64,000 bases of DNA from Phytoseiulus persimilis (taxonomy: Eukaryota > Arthropoda > Arachnida > Mesostigmata > Phytoseiidae). The stretch is from positions 46,496,745 to 46,560,744 of the forward strand of contig CM075102.1 in assembly GCA_037576195.1 (NCBI GenBank), written 5' to 3'. A model generated the notes under the pieces. It searched no databases. It worked only from the letters and a program-made list of their open reading frames with translations, and was not told the origin of the DNA. Position 1 is the first letter of the stretch. Every line of letters starts with the position of its first letter. This document shows, in pieces, positions 11,101 through 22,027 of this stretch. Position numbers and translations under genes: made by a program.

Positions 11101-12423
11101 TTGTCTCAGTCTCCTCGGAACTCTCCGATCTCCCGGACTAAGTCTCTGAATTTTCCCGTTACAGCATATGCATAATTACAGCTCACTCTTCTTTGAAATA
11201 CTGAGAAGCTCGTCGATGCGTGAACAAATGAGCAAATTCCTAGTTTGAGATTGATCCTGGTTCTCATTCAGTCCTCATTAAACTTGTGAACTAGTGATAG
11301 CCCCCGCAACACTGGGTCATGACAAAGCAAGCCATCCTACAACGGAAACTGTGGACCCGTCTGAAAGCGCGCCGTCTCGACGAGCACGTCACTCGATGCT
11401 GCAAAGCATAACAAGCGAACATTCAATTACCGTTGGACTGATGGACGTGCGCGTGCACGTGGTGGCTTGGGGTTCCCTGTGAAGAGTGCGTGCTGCACAA
11501 CTGACTGATAATGCCGTCCTGGTGTTGGCTCAGCTGTTGTACGACACCCATTGGACCGAGTTGGTGTGGGTGCGAGAGACCTTGTAGTCCTTGGAGACTC
11601 TGCAAACCAGCTGCATGCACCAGTTCCATTTGCAGGGGCTGTTGCTGCAACCAGAGCGATCCGCACGAGCTATCCCTTTGGTGCACTGCCATCTCAAGAG
11701 ACCTAGTCCTTTTTCCGCTCATCTGGAATTCGCAAAACGTGTCTGAAGGTGAGACAGCGGCAGCAGCAGCTATGCGCCTCTTTCTACTCTCGCGCTGTCC
11801 GGCCTATGTTCTTGGAAAACAACGCTCTGGGATCTCTTGGGCGAAAAAGTCGCGGGAAGAGGGCGTTCCTTGAGGGCATACACAGGAATAAATTTTATCC
11901 GCGCGAGTGGGCCCTTTAATTCGGGGGCTGAACTTCATAATTTGCAGGATGAAACAAACGAGAAGATAACGCTGAGCCAGATGGATAGCGCCTTCACCTG
12001 TTGAGAGGAAATCCCGTGCAGGCGCTCGCCACAAAATGATAGGACAGAAGATCAGAGCACTTCCCCGGCCTCCCGAAAATGGCTCGAAACTCATGTTGCG
12101 CTCTAGGCGATTCTGGGCGAGCATCTACCTGGGAGTTACTGATATTCAGAGAAAAACTCTTTGATCCTAGAAAACTTTCTCAGCCAGGCAGTTGCACAAC
12201 CGAGTCATTCGATTCTCCGAACTTTCAAACTCACCACAGCGATGAAGTCGTCGAAAGTAATCGCATTGGTCCTCCGATCCTGAGCTTTTAGTCGAAATAG
12301 TTCGCGTTTTGTAATATCGACGCAATCTTCAAATTCCACGCTGTCAAGTGCGCGCAGAAAATCGTCCCACGGAATCTCTCCAAAGCCTTCGGGATCATAC
12401 TTGTCGAATAACTGACGCCATTT
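7746..12423 (-). CDS. RHBDL3: EF-hand rhomboid, RHBDL1/RHBDL3 (Rho-4) type, predicted pseudoprotease
   Basis: Five exons (12423-12235, 11722-11431, 10440-10121, 8633-8378, 8179-7746) join in perfect phase. Order: EF-hand domain (WRQLFDKYDPEGFGEI, then ITFDDF), the family linker MSGKRTRSLEMAVHQ, a Gln/His/Leu-rich insert, pre-TM1 DRKYYADSYTCWPPPLF, and a six- to seven-helix rhomboid core. HNGWLHLVFN supplies the His/Asn of TM2 and HGSWRIG the WR of loop 1. The TM4 motif is GASCPVYALLSAH, where active members have GxSGGVYAL, and TM6 reads FLAPFIGVTFG where they have AHLxGxxxG. The catalytic serine remains but the catalytic histidine is proline. Active relatives are intramembrane serine proteases of the secretory pathway or plasma membrane; this copy is inferred to be inactive. 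It converges on MEK. Confidence 0.92.
8378..8633 (-). CDS. RHBDL3: Rhomboid exon: TM1-loop1-TM3
   Basis: The acceptor is CATAATTTTCAG (phase 0) and the donor GCAG|GTGAGA (phase 1). It contains FEIWRYFSYFLVHNGWLHL and LFVGLPLEMLHGSWRIG. The HxxxxHxxxN pattern and the WR pair are intact. Confidence 0.93.
8634..10120 (-). other. Rhomboid intron
   Basis: Lies between two certain exons. Short open frames on both strands are unsupported. Around 9677-9695 there is a short ACGA-type repeat. Confidence 0.8.
10121..10440 (-). CDS. RHBDL3: Rhomboid exon: linker and start of TM1
   Basis: The acceptor is CCTTTCCCCAG (phase 1 in) and the donor TGCCAG|GTGAGG (phase 0 out). It starts ESMYLDGPACMEPHSG, has a Ser/Asp-rich linker, and ends with the diagnostic RKYYADSYTCWPPPLFVLFV block seen in RHBDL proteins. 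Confidence 0.9.
10441..11430 (-). other. Rhomboid intron
   Basis: Lies between exons of matching phase 1. No additional element was recognised. Confidence 0.8.
11431..11722 (-). CDS. RHBDL3: Rhomboid exon: post-EF-hand linker with Gln/His-rich insert
   Basis: The acceptor is GCGAATTCCAG (phase 0 in) and the donor CAACG|GTAATT (phase 1 out). The first 15 residues (MSGKRTRSLEMAVHQ) match the linker after the EF-hand in RHBDL1/3 (MSNKRSNSF type). The rest is rich in Gln, Leu, His and Ser and has no counterpart in vertebrate RHBDL3. Confidence 0.85.
11723..12234 (-). other. Rhomboid intron
   Basis: Lies between the EF-hand exon and the Gln/His-rich exon, phase 0. Nothing further was seen. Confidence 0.8.
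12235..12423 (-). CDS. RHBDL3: Rhomboid exon: EF-hand pair
   Basis: The acceptor is GTGTTGCAG and the donor GCTGTG|GTGAGT, both phase 0. The 63 codons hold one near-canonical EF loop (DPEGFGEIPWDD: Asp at 1, Gly at 6, Ile at 8, Asp at 12) and a second, degenerate one (DRRTNAITFDDF) lacking the Gly and key oxygen ligands. Calcium binding by the first is possible and by the second unlikely. Confidence 0.9.
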
Positions 12424-13523
12424 CTGCAACACGAGGGCGCAAATTAGAAATAGAGCCTTCCCGCCCGTCTGGCTGCCCTGTCGGTCCGTTCGTTCTCTGT
12501 CTCGCATCTCTCCTTCGTTCCTTTCAAGCTTCTTATCCTCCTTGAAACTGACGTTGGAATTCGCTTCTTTCTGAGCCTTAACTCAATTCACACGGAGCAA
12601 CAGACGAGCAAGTTTTTTTCAGCGACGACTTTCTCCTACATTCCACAGTGCATTGTTCCGCAACCGGCTCGGGCCTTGCTAGGAGGCCCAACAAATGGAA
12701 AATGATGAATGACAATCGTCCGCAGCATGAAATGAACCACGCCGCGTCTTAGCCCCCTGTGATTCCGGAAGCCCTCGGTTTGCCGTTCCGTCGACGGCGG
12801 CCAGATTCTTCCTGTTCTGGCAGCGTCCAATAGATTTGATTTCCGAGTTCGAGCTCCAACTCCGCATTTGTCCTGAACACCGGCAATGACAACAGGCGGA
12901 AATGTTCGCGGCTTCCCTTGAGACAAAGCCTCGGTGCTGTTGGAACATACGTGGAGGGAAGGGAAAGGCCGCCGATCCGAGACTGAAATAGGACCCGGAT
13001 AGGCCATCGCAGTCAGCACCTCGAGCTCGGGTAAGAGCCTTCCAGACATCCAACTGACTCGCGGCAGCCTGATTCGCGTCTCACCGTCTGTCGGTCCTCC
13101 GTTTGTTCGTTCGTTCGTCGGCCGGGCTCATGTGAAGCCTGACTGCTGATTGAGTGACATTCCAATCCTCTTGTATCTAGGGCAGCGAAGCTCCGCAGGC
13201 CGGGTCCGCTGGATGACCCTGGCGGCGAAACCTCGAGCAAACGAACGGATGGTCGAACAAAGCTAAGCCCCACATTCGGTCTCCCTTCCCGCACGTTCAT
13301 CTGGCCACCGCTCCGACAGCAGGCCTCATTGTATTCTCACGCCACGAGCATCCGGAATCTTGACCAACACGTCCAACACGGGAGGTATTAATTGCTTGCC
13401 GCTGTGAACCCCGGCTGGAATTCCACTCTTTGCATCCAACGGCTTCGGAGCGTGAGCATGCGCTGTATAGAAACCATAAATGCAATGCCGAAGATGTGAA
13501 AATCTCGGGCAGGCGGAACTTAC
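12424..13523 (-). other. Intron or 5' region of the rhomboid core
   Basis: If the 13524-13751 exon is part of the transcript this is an intron. Otherwise the true first exon of a shorter isoform should lie here; no clear start exon was found. Confidence 0.5.
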
Positions 13524-13751
13524 GTCGTTGAGCAACGCTTTCCGATGCTCCCTCTCGAAGTGATCTAACTCCTCGAGCGAGGGAATCGTAGTGAGTGTCT
13601 GTACACAGGAAGGAGTACCCGATCCGGGCAGATCGGGAGGACATGCCCAGCAGCCCCCGTAGCCTCCCGCGGCTGCTGCAGCCGCCTGGTCAGCGAGGAA
13701 TCCTGCCAGGCCCATACTGGCCAACGGCAGCTGGTGAATGTGGGCGCCTAT
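13524..13751 (-). CDS. Probable upstream exon of the rhomboid transcript (Ala/Gly-rich, then charged helix)
   Basis: A strong acceptor (TTTTTCCTTGCAG) and donor (AACGAC|GTAAGT) enclose 76 codons in phase 0/0. That lets it splice directly to the EF-hand exon, which needs phase 0. The sequence runs IGAHIHQLPLASMGLAGFL, an Ala run, a Gly/Cys/Pro segment, and a charged stretch LEELDHFEREHRKALLND. Membership in the rhomboid gene is inferred from phase, strand and distance; it could belong to another transcript. Confidence 0.6.
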
Positions 13752-15418
13752 CTGCAAGGAAAAATAAAGCTCGCGTTTGAGTCATGAGGAGGAAGATTGT
13801 CCGGTGTCGGGACTGAGAAAACGAGCGTGAGTCAGACGCAGAGGCGCTTGCGCACTCGTGAGTCTCTTCTAGGCCGAAAGTGGCCCAGAGTTTTTCGTTG
13901 ATGATTGACCTGTTGTCCCCGAAAGCTCGTGTGGCAGGGGCCGTTCCGACCGACTCGAGTTGCAGCTCCACTCGCTCGTCCGCGGAAACAGCTCGGCAGA
14001 TCGGTGAGCGGCTTCAGATCGGACCGAACGCGCTGGTTCGCTCCGGTGGTCCCTGGTTGTGTGCGTTTGTTCACCCGAACGCCTCCACGTCATCGTCGTC
14101 ACCTTCGTTGTCAGTCGCCATCCCCAGCTGGACAGAACAGGATTTAGCCTGTATGCATGAACGCCCGCCCTCTTGCATACATACATAACCACTAGTCGAC
14201 GGACAGACATCCAAACATGTTGCCCTGTTGTGGCTGAGCAAGACATTGCCGATGTCTGCATGCTCGAGTTGCTTGTGTGTACCGCGGAACCCGTGGACTG
14301 CTTCGTCGGACAGTTTGCTCGCGGCTCCAACGACCGACTGGACCTGCCTTCCGCCAACAGGAGATTGAGGACGACGAACTACAAACGCTCCGATTGTGTG
14401 CACTTGGCCGAGAGGTCCGCGGCGACGAGTGGCGAATATGGAACTGAGCCCTCCGGAGTCTTGTTCCCTCGGCACGGATCTCGCCAAGCAAGCGAGCCAG
14501 TCACCAATTGCCAAACGTTGAGTAAGGACCACTGGATGGCTGAGGACGGCAGGAGAAGCGATCACCGAAGTGGATTATTCCTCCCGAGTCCTTTGTTCAG
14601 CGAATCGGGGACGGGCACCGGAAACTATTGGTTGAGCCGACTGTTCTCGCAGTCGTTCCTTATCTCCTCTCCATATTTCGCAGGCTTCTCGTCCACCTAC
14701 ACATTTTGCGCTGCTGCGCCTCGCTCGCCCGGTCCCGCCCATAGTTCCCCATTTACAGTGGCCGACCCTCGAGTTCTTCCGGAGTTTAGATCGTGTCGGC
14801 CGCTTCCCTGCTTGGGAGACGGAGGAGCGGGGAACAGGAACATTGTCGGCAAGAGAAGATCTCTGGCTACAAAAACGCAGCGACCGAGGCGAAAAAAGGT
14901 CATTCAGTTCACAACAGAAAACCCAAGAAAGAGACAGAGAGTCTACGCAGAGGGAGGAAGGGTCCGTGATGAAGCGGAAAGATTTGAGTCAGCCGCAGGC
15001 ACTGGTCACGTCTGGCCACTCGGTTTTTCTCCCCCGAACTCTTTCGTTCTTTGAGAAGGCTGCTGTATGAGTACAGCCAGCTGGTTGCAGAAGGCTTTCC
15101 CGATGCGTTTTCCTTCCCTTCCTCCCTGCAGTCGTGGTCGTCGTCGTCGTCGTCGTTTTATCCGTTACCGTTATATCTTGCGTCGATGTCGGCGGTCGGG
15201 AGTAGGGGACGTGGCGGGAAAGCGAGCGAGCCCAAAAGAGAGAGAAAGAGCTGTTCGTAGTTGCCGGACGACGGTCGAAACAGCTCCGAACAAACTGGCG
15301 AGCTCTAACAGGAACGAGGGAAAGTATTCGATGTTCGGTCACTCGCTCGTTCGCCCCGGCAACCTAAGGCAGAATTGTATCGGCCGCCGCGGCGGCGGCC
15401 GCCACGCTTCAAACGTAC
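13752..15418 (-). other. Probable intron of the rhomboid transcript
   Basis: Contains the longest open frame in the window (14173-15054, plus strand). It is rich in Arg, Ser and Pro, with no splice support or family resemblance, and is judged non-coding. A short (GTC)n run and a GC-rich 14-bp palindrome at 15383-15396 also fall here. Confidence 0.5.
15137..15156. repeat. (GTC)n simple repeat
   Basis: About six consecutive GTC units interrupted once near the start. Confidence 0.8.
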
Positions 15419-15624
15419 CTGGACGTGAGGAGTCTGATTTGGGTCAGAATTGAGCAAGTTGTGGCTGTTCTGTTGCTGTGGTTGCTGCGGGCCGGTTACC
15501 TGCTGTAACTGGCCGAGAGCCTGAGGGGGGAAATAGTTGGGAATGGAAGGTAGCGACGCATTGATTGGCGGCCTCGGTTGCGACCCTTGCACCACGAAGT
15601 GGGAAGCGATGTCCACCACAGAAG
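15419..15624 (-). CDS. Probable upstream exon, Pro/Gln/Asn-rich
   Basis: The acceptor is TTAACTTGCAG and the donor GTCCAG|GTACGT, phase 1 in and phase 0 out, fitting the exon at 13524-13751. It codes for SVVDIASHFVVQG followed by a low-complexity Pro/Gln/Asn segment ending in NQTPHVQ. No domain was recognised. Confidence 0.55.
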
Positions 15625-16394
15625 CTGCAAGTTAAGTGGCTCTGTTATTGTTGTGTCACACCACCGGCCAACACCGCGGAACAACGGATCTCCTGCTTCC
15701 GGGCACGGGCCGTGCCCTCCGCTCCTGCGGGAGCTGCGGCGACCGGCTCTCTGTGTGGCAGCTCTCAAGAAGCTCAGCCCGCAGCTCAGGGTTATGCTCG
15801 TTACTGTAGCGAATGTTTCCAATATCGCTCGACGCAAGAGTTGATCTGGACGCGGGGTTTCGTCAACAAGGCGTTCGCATACACCATGCGAGGACTTGTT
15901 GGCGAACAGGAGCCCCAAAAACATCGGAGTGCTAGGCGTCCAGCGAGCTGTGATGGTGGCTTGCGGTGGGCGCCCAGCGCACTCATGCGGCTAGCGGATT
16001 TGAGAAGGTTTTCGATTGATTCGCTGCCAGCTCGCGATTCCATTAGTGTAATTGTCTCGAACATCTGATTGGCGAACCACGCCCCGAGATCGTTTGTTTT
16101 GTGCTCGTCAATGCAAATCAACTCCATCCGCGACCGAATACATTATGGAGCTCTAACCGAACTCATTGCATCACCTCACACCCAGTCGCTCCATCACCGG
16201 GAGAAACGAGCACCCCGCGCCCGGGAGAGTCCGCAACTCAGGACGTCATTGGTCACCGCCGGGGCTTGTTCCCCGAATGGGGGGAGTTACGGCGACGACG
16301 ACGCGACGTAAGTCCGGGGTAATAGCGGAACGCGAGCATGGTGAAAGGATGAAACAGCGGGGAAAGGGGGAAACGGGGGCGCTCCGATACGAAC
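15625..16394 (-). other. Probable intron of the rhomboid transcript
   Basis: Lies between two phase-compatible candidate exons. No other feature was found. Confidence 0.4.
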
Positions 16395-16676
16395 CAGAGA
16401 TGTAAGGTGACTGTGGTGTCTGGCCATTTTCTTTTGCCAGCGGGGTCTCGGTCCCTCGGCTAGCGGCTGAGTTTGTTATTGGTGTAATATCGCTTGCAGC
16501 CGAACTGGGGAGTTCTTGCTTGGGAGTCACCAGGGCGTCTCGAATAGCCGCCGTACACTGCGAGTGACTCGAAGCAGCTGGAGGATCCGCATAGTGAACC
16601 CGACGACGTCGAGCCAAAGTTGCGGTGAGGTCGAGATTGGCGAGAGGTTCGATGTAAGTCACGTTCGGAGGGATTC
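16395..16676 (-). CDS. Probable upstream exon, Ala/Ser-rich with basic patch
   Basis: A strong acceptor (TTTCTCTCATTGCAG) opens a frame IPPNVTYIEPLANLDLTATL, then a basic patch ARRRRVHYADPP and a Ser/Thr/Ala-rich part with TPKQELPS. The only phase-matching donor is TCTG|GTTCGT, which is weak, so the 3' boundary is uncertain. The exon needs one base from a further upstream exon that I could not locate. Confidence 0.45.
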
Positions 16677-19600
16677 CTGCAATGAGAGAAACACGAGCAA
16701 TTACACCTCATTCTGCAATCGATGATCAACATCTCTGCTGCTGCCGCTGCTGCATTCCCACTGTAGCTTGACGTTGATAGAGCGACTGCTTGGCGCGCTC
16801 CAACAGCAACATGCGAGCGAGACCGCGCGAAAGATCAGCACAGGTGTTCGTAGTTGAGAGTTGCACGACCCGAATGCATTCTTCCGTGAGCCCTTTCATC
16901 GCTCCCCGCTCCAAGTTCTCCGTGAGACAATTTAGCGCCGAGCATCTGGAGGGCTACGAGGGGCCGGAGGGGAGCGGATGGACCGCGAGGGTCGCAGCCA
17001 TCACATTCCCTGCATTCCCCCAATCCTTTCTCTCACGACGGTTGAGGAGAAGAGGGAGCCAATCTGGATCCAACCGAGGGCAGGAAGCGTCTTCCTTTCT
17101 TTCGATTCCCTTCCGATTTCCTTCCTCTACAGAGCAACATCGTGGGAGGCTGGCGACTTGCTGGAGGGCTTCCTCGAGTATTCTCTCGGTGGCGAAAAGA
17201 TGCGAGCGAGGGGACGGTGGATTTGTTTTCTAATATCCTCGGCTCCGCAGACTATTCGGTTCTTTTCTCCGTACCGTGCGCCCCTTGTGCCCGGGTCGTC
17301 CGACTCTCCGGGCGTTCTCGCCGGCTGTCTGTGCTTGCTCGGATAGCTCATAACTGTTTCCCACCTCCTGCGTTTCCAGTGCTCTGACCTCGCAGGTTCG
17401 ATTCATCCGTCCGCCGTCCTTCGCCTCCTGACTCCACTCCTTTATCCACTCGATTCTGTTGTCCCTACGATCTCCATCGTGGCTTCGAGGGCGAAAAACA
17501 CGCTGGTGGGGCTCAGTTTGAACATCACCCGGAAAAGGAGGCGCTCCCTTGCGGGATCTGCATGTATGGAATCCGCGCGATTAGGGAGCAAGGGATCCCT
17601 CACGCCGATGTTGTGGCGGCGCAAGAGGCTCTGCTTGGCACTGCTGCGTCGCAGCGCAGCATCCCATCAAACCCCACTTACGACGTACCATCTGACTTCA
17701 GCTGGCCAACATGGATGGAAAGATGGGGACAAATAACAAGGTCGCTGTGGTGGTGGCTGTTTGCATTCATGGTTGTTTTATTGGCCTCTTGCAGCCGCTT
17801 CAAGTTGTTTGACGTTGCTGTCTCATTCTCCGTCTGCTCTTGTCTCCCTCCGCATCGTCAACTCTGCTTCTGCTGGCTATGTTGATGCAGGTGGTGGTGG
17901 TGGTGCCGCCACAGTTATATTTAGGAGTGAGCGAGCAAAGCGCTGGCGCGAACTGGCGCTTCACGGCTCCTCCTGTTGCTCTGGCAGGGCTCTCTCTGAG
18001 AGCGCACATGAGCGCGGAAACTCAGGAACCTTCTTCAGAAGCGGATTCACGGAGGGGGCAGGCTCACAAAGAGCAAGAATTGGAACCAAGTCTTCAAGTA
18101 ATCATTGAGTTCGTTCAGACCCTGAAGAATAATGAAGCTCTGAGATCCATTTGCGGAACAATTAGGCAGCCTCATGGTCGCGGAGTTTTCTCTAATATTC
18201 ATGTATGTTCTCCCGGAACACCGGACAAAATCGAGAAGTATCCTCTCGAGAGACGTCGAGAACGACTCTTTCTTATCCCAAACAATGGAGCGCCACTCCT
18301 GAACGCTGGATGACCCGCTTTGGGCCCGAATCTTGAATGCGGTCCATGTCGACTTCGACGATGGCTGAGAGTGATGGGCATCACCCTCGCTCTCGTCATC
18401 GGATTTTCGCGTTTTCAGGTTCAATCAAGTGGCTCTGAATTTGAAATTTTCATCCGCTCCCGGAGTATGATGATGGGAGCACCTCCCAGATCGGACTGTG
18501 GGAAAGTTGCGTAAGAATCTGTCGGAGGATTGGTCTATCGGAATGTTGTACATTCACAGGATAACAAGGAGTCGCGAGAACCCTCCGAAACGGGGAGGAT
18601 CAGGAGCGTGCGAGCGGAGCTGATAAACGAGCAGAGGAATTCGGCTCGCGGTATCGCGTTGTGCTACGCTTTGTTACGGATTTCAAATCGCACTCGGCCG
18701 GTGCTCGCCCGAGGTGTTTGCTTTCTCCAACTAAAAAGAGTGCTTTTCTCACCTGGGGGAGGTGTCGCATTCGATGGTTGAGGAAAATGCGAAGGTGTTT
18801 GCGGAACTGTCCCGTTCGCAATTTCTCCATTCGTGTCTCCGCCATTGACATCGACCTGAAAGAAGCAGCCTTCATTAAAGTTCACCGCCAGCAAGTCTGT
18901 TCGTCCAACTCGAGTGCCGGTTGCGACGAGGTCTTCGCCTCGATTCACCTCGCGAATTCTTCTTCCCTCCTCTCGCTCGCCTTTCTTCGCTCAAGCAAAA
19001 TTCGTACTTTGTGTAATCATCCCGAGTGCTTGAGCGTTTGCAGATGCTCGGTATTTTCTCGTTTCTTCTTCTTCCAGATTGTTGACCTCATTCACCGTTG
19101 CGGTGCTCATCTCGTCTCTCGCTGGTCTAAGACGCAGCTTTGTGTTTGAAATCCCCAAGTCATCAAAGCGGCTTTTGGCAGCCCAGCTTCCTCCTCGGAG
19201 CGACATTCTCATTCCGGCTCGTCGACTGTGATTGGGGCTAGGGAATCCAGTCGTGAATTCCAGAGGTCCTCAAAAGCGGTCGCTCGAACAAGATGGATGC
19301 ATTGGCCGGGTCTACGAAACTTCGTTCACGTCGGGCGGGGGGAGAGAGTTCAATTTGTCTGGCGCGCGTCTCCGCGAGCTTCGGAAGTGTTTGTCCTAAT
19401 TTTCCGACTTGCTTATCGGCAGGAAACAGAGCCGGTCGGAGGAGCGAACGTTTCGAATGCGCGGACAGGGTGCTCTCCAGCTCCACCGAGACTTGAATAC
19501 ATAGCTCGGTTAAGCTGAAGCGAGCAAGGCCGGATCACCGAATTCGCGAGTCGAATCAAGGATGGCGACCGATTAGCGTTACATTCGAGGGCGAGTTTTC

Positions 19601-22007
19601 GTGGCACGAGGATGAGATTTCCAGGGGCTGAGGTGGGTGCAACAAGCGCTCCAGCGAAACGGACACGACCTGAACGTTTCGCCGTGAAGTCGAGCAACTA
19701 TAATGTAGCGGGGAGGTTCCCCAAGTCGTGAACCAGCGAAAGTTCCTCCAGCCTCGTCCGTGTTTCCGGCCTTCTACACCTTCTTTGAAATTCGTTTGTT
19801 CCCGAGGTGGACCGCTATCCAAGCGAGTCGGCCTCTGTTCCTGCCTCACAGGGGACCTGGTGGTCCTTTGATGAGCCTTATCTGGTGGCAGTGACTGGCT
19901 GAGCGGCCGGCCGACCGACCGGCGGGCCCCAGCTCGCTTAGTTTAGCTTAAGTCGAAAGGACTCGCCGGTCGTCGTCGCGAGTCGCGGCAAAAGCAGACA
20001 ATGGCAGCGCTTTAATCACCCCCTGCAATCCTCTTCCGCGGGCTCCGTTGTCTGGCCTACAGGGCTCGACCGTGCGTTTCTGAGACCATCGGTCGGGTCG
20101 TCTGTTCCTCCTTACGTCGTATAGCGGGCGATTCTTCGCAGCTCCAACGACACTCGCAGCACGCTGCGCGAGCCCTGCGAAGGCCTTGGAGGTTTCATTC
20201 GCGTCACAGTCTCCATTTGCAAGGCTGCAGGTCCCTCAGACCGGCTCTTTGTAATGCTCTGTTTTGAACACCGTCCGTCGTCCTTCACGAGAGAGCCGAG
20301 GACGTCGAGAGAACAGCTCAGGAAGGTTTGAAGGGGATTAGCTGCTTCAATTGGCCCTGCTACTCCATTCAATGGCGCGTCGGCGAATTAAACCCCCTTT
20401 CCAACCGCCGTACGAAAAGTTGACCGACGGGATAAAACAGCTGTACGGACCGGCGGTCAGTGGATTTGAACCCCTTCAGTCCAGAGCCGCGGCTCAGAGG
20501 CGCTCCATCCGATGTTCGGAGTCGAATTCATTCTCGGTTCTCCGGCTGATCCTAAATAGCATTGGACCCTAGCTCACTCACCGGATTGCTCGCCTGGTCC
20601 ACTCCGCCCAGCACGTCTGGCACCGACATATTAAGAGCTTGCTCTCCAATTCATCTCACAGCGAAGACTCCGTCTCGCGCACCTGTACGGGAGGAATAAA
20701 AAAGTTAGGATTTGAAGTATCCTGACAACCCCTCATACCTAACCATGACGAGGTATCTTGAAGCTCTCGACCAACGGATCTAACGAGCTCACATAAGAGG
20801 ATCGCACCATCTCGCTCAACCCGACGAAACGAATTTAGGATTTGGACGGGAATATGCCGAGTTCACTCACGAGCCTCTTGTGCTCCCGAGTCCCGTCCTC
20901 GATATTTCATAGTTTCAAAAACAGAGTTGCTCTTCTAGAAAGGAGATGCCGCCCCTCCTCATCGTCGTCGTCGTATGTGGAGCATCTTCAGACAGGGGGA
21001 GAAAACTGTTCGGCGGGATGAGTGTCCTTCATATTTCAAGATAGGTCCTTTCTCCTTCCGGATAAGAACACGATCGAGCGGCTAAGGTACCGCCGAACGA
21101 GCGGGCGTCCATCGATCCGTACGGTCTTGATGACCATTACCATATATATTGGCTGAAGCGATGGAGGAAAATAGCCGGAACATTTTGGCCACAACGGGGC
21201 ATTGACAGAGCCGTTTCAAGGTTGGTTGCGCGGCTTCCAGGAGGACGATCCGAGCGTTGGCGAGCGCTACTCTTCCGTGAATCCTCTTCGAGATCCAAGC
21301 CTAGCGGCGTGGGCCACCAGGCGAAGAAACCTGAGCTGGTTCGGAGTCTCGGCCACGAGGATTTACGCCGCATTCAACGAAATCGTGCTTTGTCGGAGAT
21401 TCTCAACTCTGCGATTATCTCTCCGCTCATGGTAGCTCGATTCAATGCTGTGCCCAGGCCTCGACTTCCTAAGGGCTTGAGGGCCCTCGCTTGAAGGATC
21501 TCCTTTCGCTCGAGACTCGATTCGTTCCAACATGCGACCAAAGATGCCGTCGAAGAACACGTCAACTCCGTCTATTCACCAAGTTTCCGTTGATCTGTGC
21601 CGGAGTCACGATGCCGCCCGGTTTCGTACACGTCTCTGAGGCGATTCGGGCGCTCTGGTATCGGGAGGTTTTCGATCGGCGATCTCTCCCCCAGCCCCTC
21701 CTGTTCCGCATGTCGATGCGGCGAGAGGAATGGTTGCGTTTCCAGCCAAGTAATTAGCGAGCCCTGGTTGGCTTGCCTCAGCACGATTTTTTCCAAGTCA
21801 ACGAAAACAACGCGAGCCGGAGCAGCGGCCAACTGACTCTGTCTGGCTGGCGGTATTCAAATCCACATGCGCCGTTTGGCCCAGCTAAGAACAGAGGAGG
21901 GGGGGGGGGGAGCCGCGTATCCTTCCGAGCAGCCAATCGGCCGTCCTTCCCCGCCGGCCCCTCGTCCTTTTCCGGCTCCCTGTCAGGCGAGCTAACTCCG
22001 TTAGCAG

Positions 22008-22027
22008 GCTGCTGCTGCTGCTGCTGC
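22008..22027. repeat. (GCT)n simple repeat
   Basis: Six to seven GCT units. On the minus strand it reads as a Gln run in an otherwise unsupported frame. Confidence 0.8.

Noticed and set aside
142-12423. MEK and the rhomboid as a functional EGFR/ERK gene pair.
   Set aside because: They are convergent, separately regulated genes, and the rhomboid lacks its catalytic histidine; adjacency alone is not evidence.
14173-15054. The longest open frame of the window (293 codons, plus strand).
   Set aside because: Composition is typical of an out-of-frame GC-balanced stretch. There is no start context, splice partner or family block, and it lies inside a probable minus-strand intron.
20461-20476. A tRNA B-box-like GGTTCAAATCC on the minus strand.
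   Set aside because: The flanking bases do not pair as a T-stem, and no A box or acceptor stem is present.
21556-21575. A 16-base match (AACACGTCAACTCCGT) shared with about 32227-32242.
   Set aside because: One shared 16-mer is expected by chance in a window of this size and the flanks do not align.
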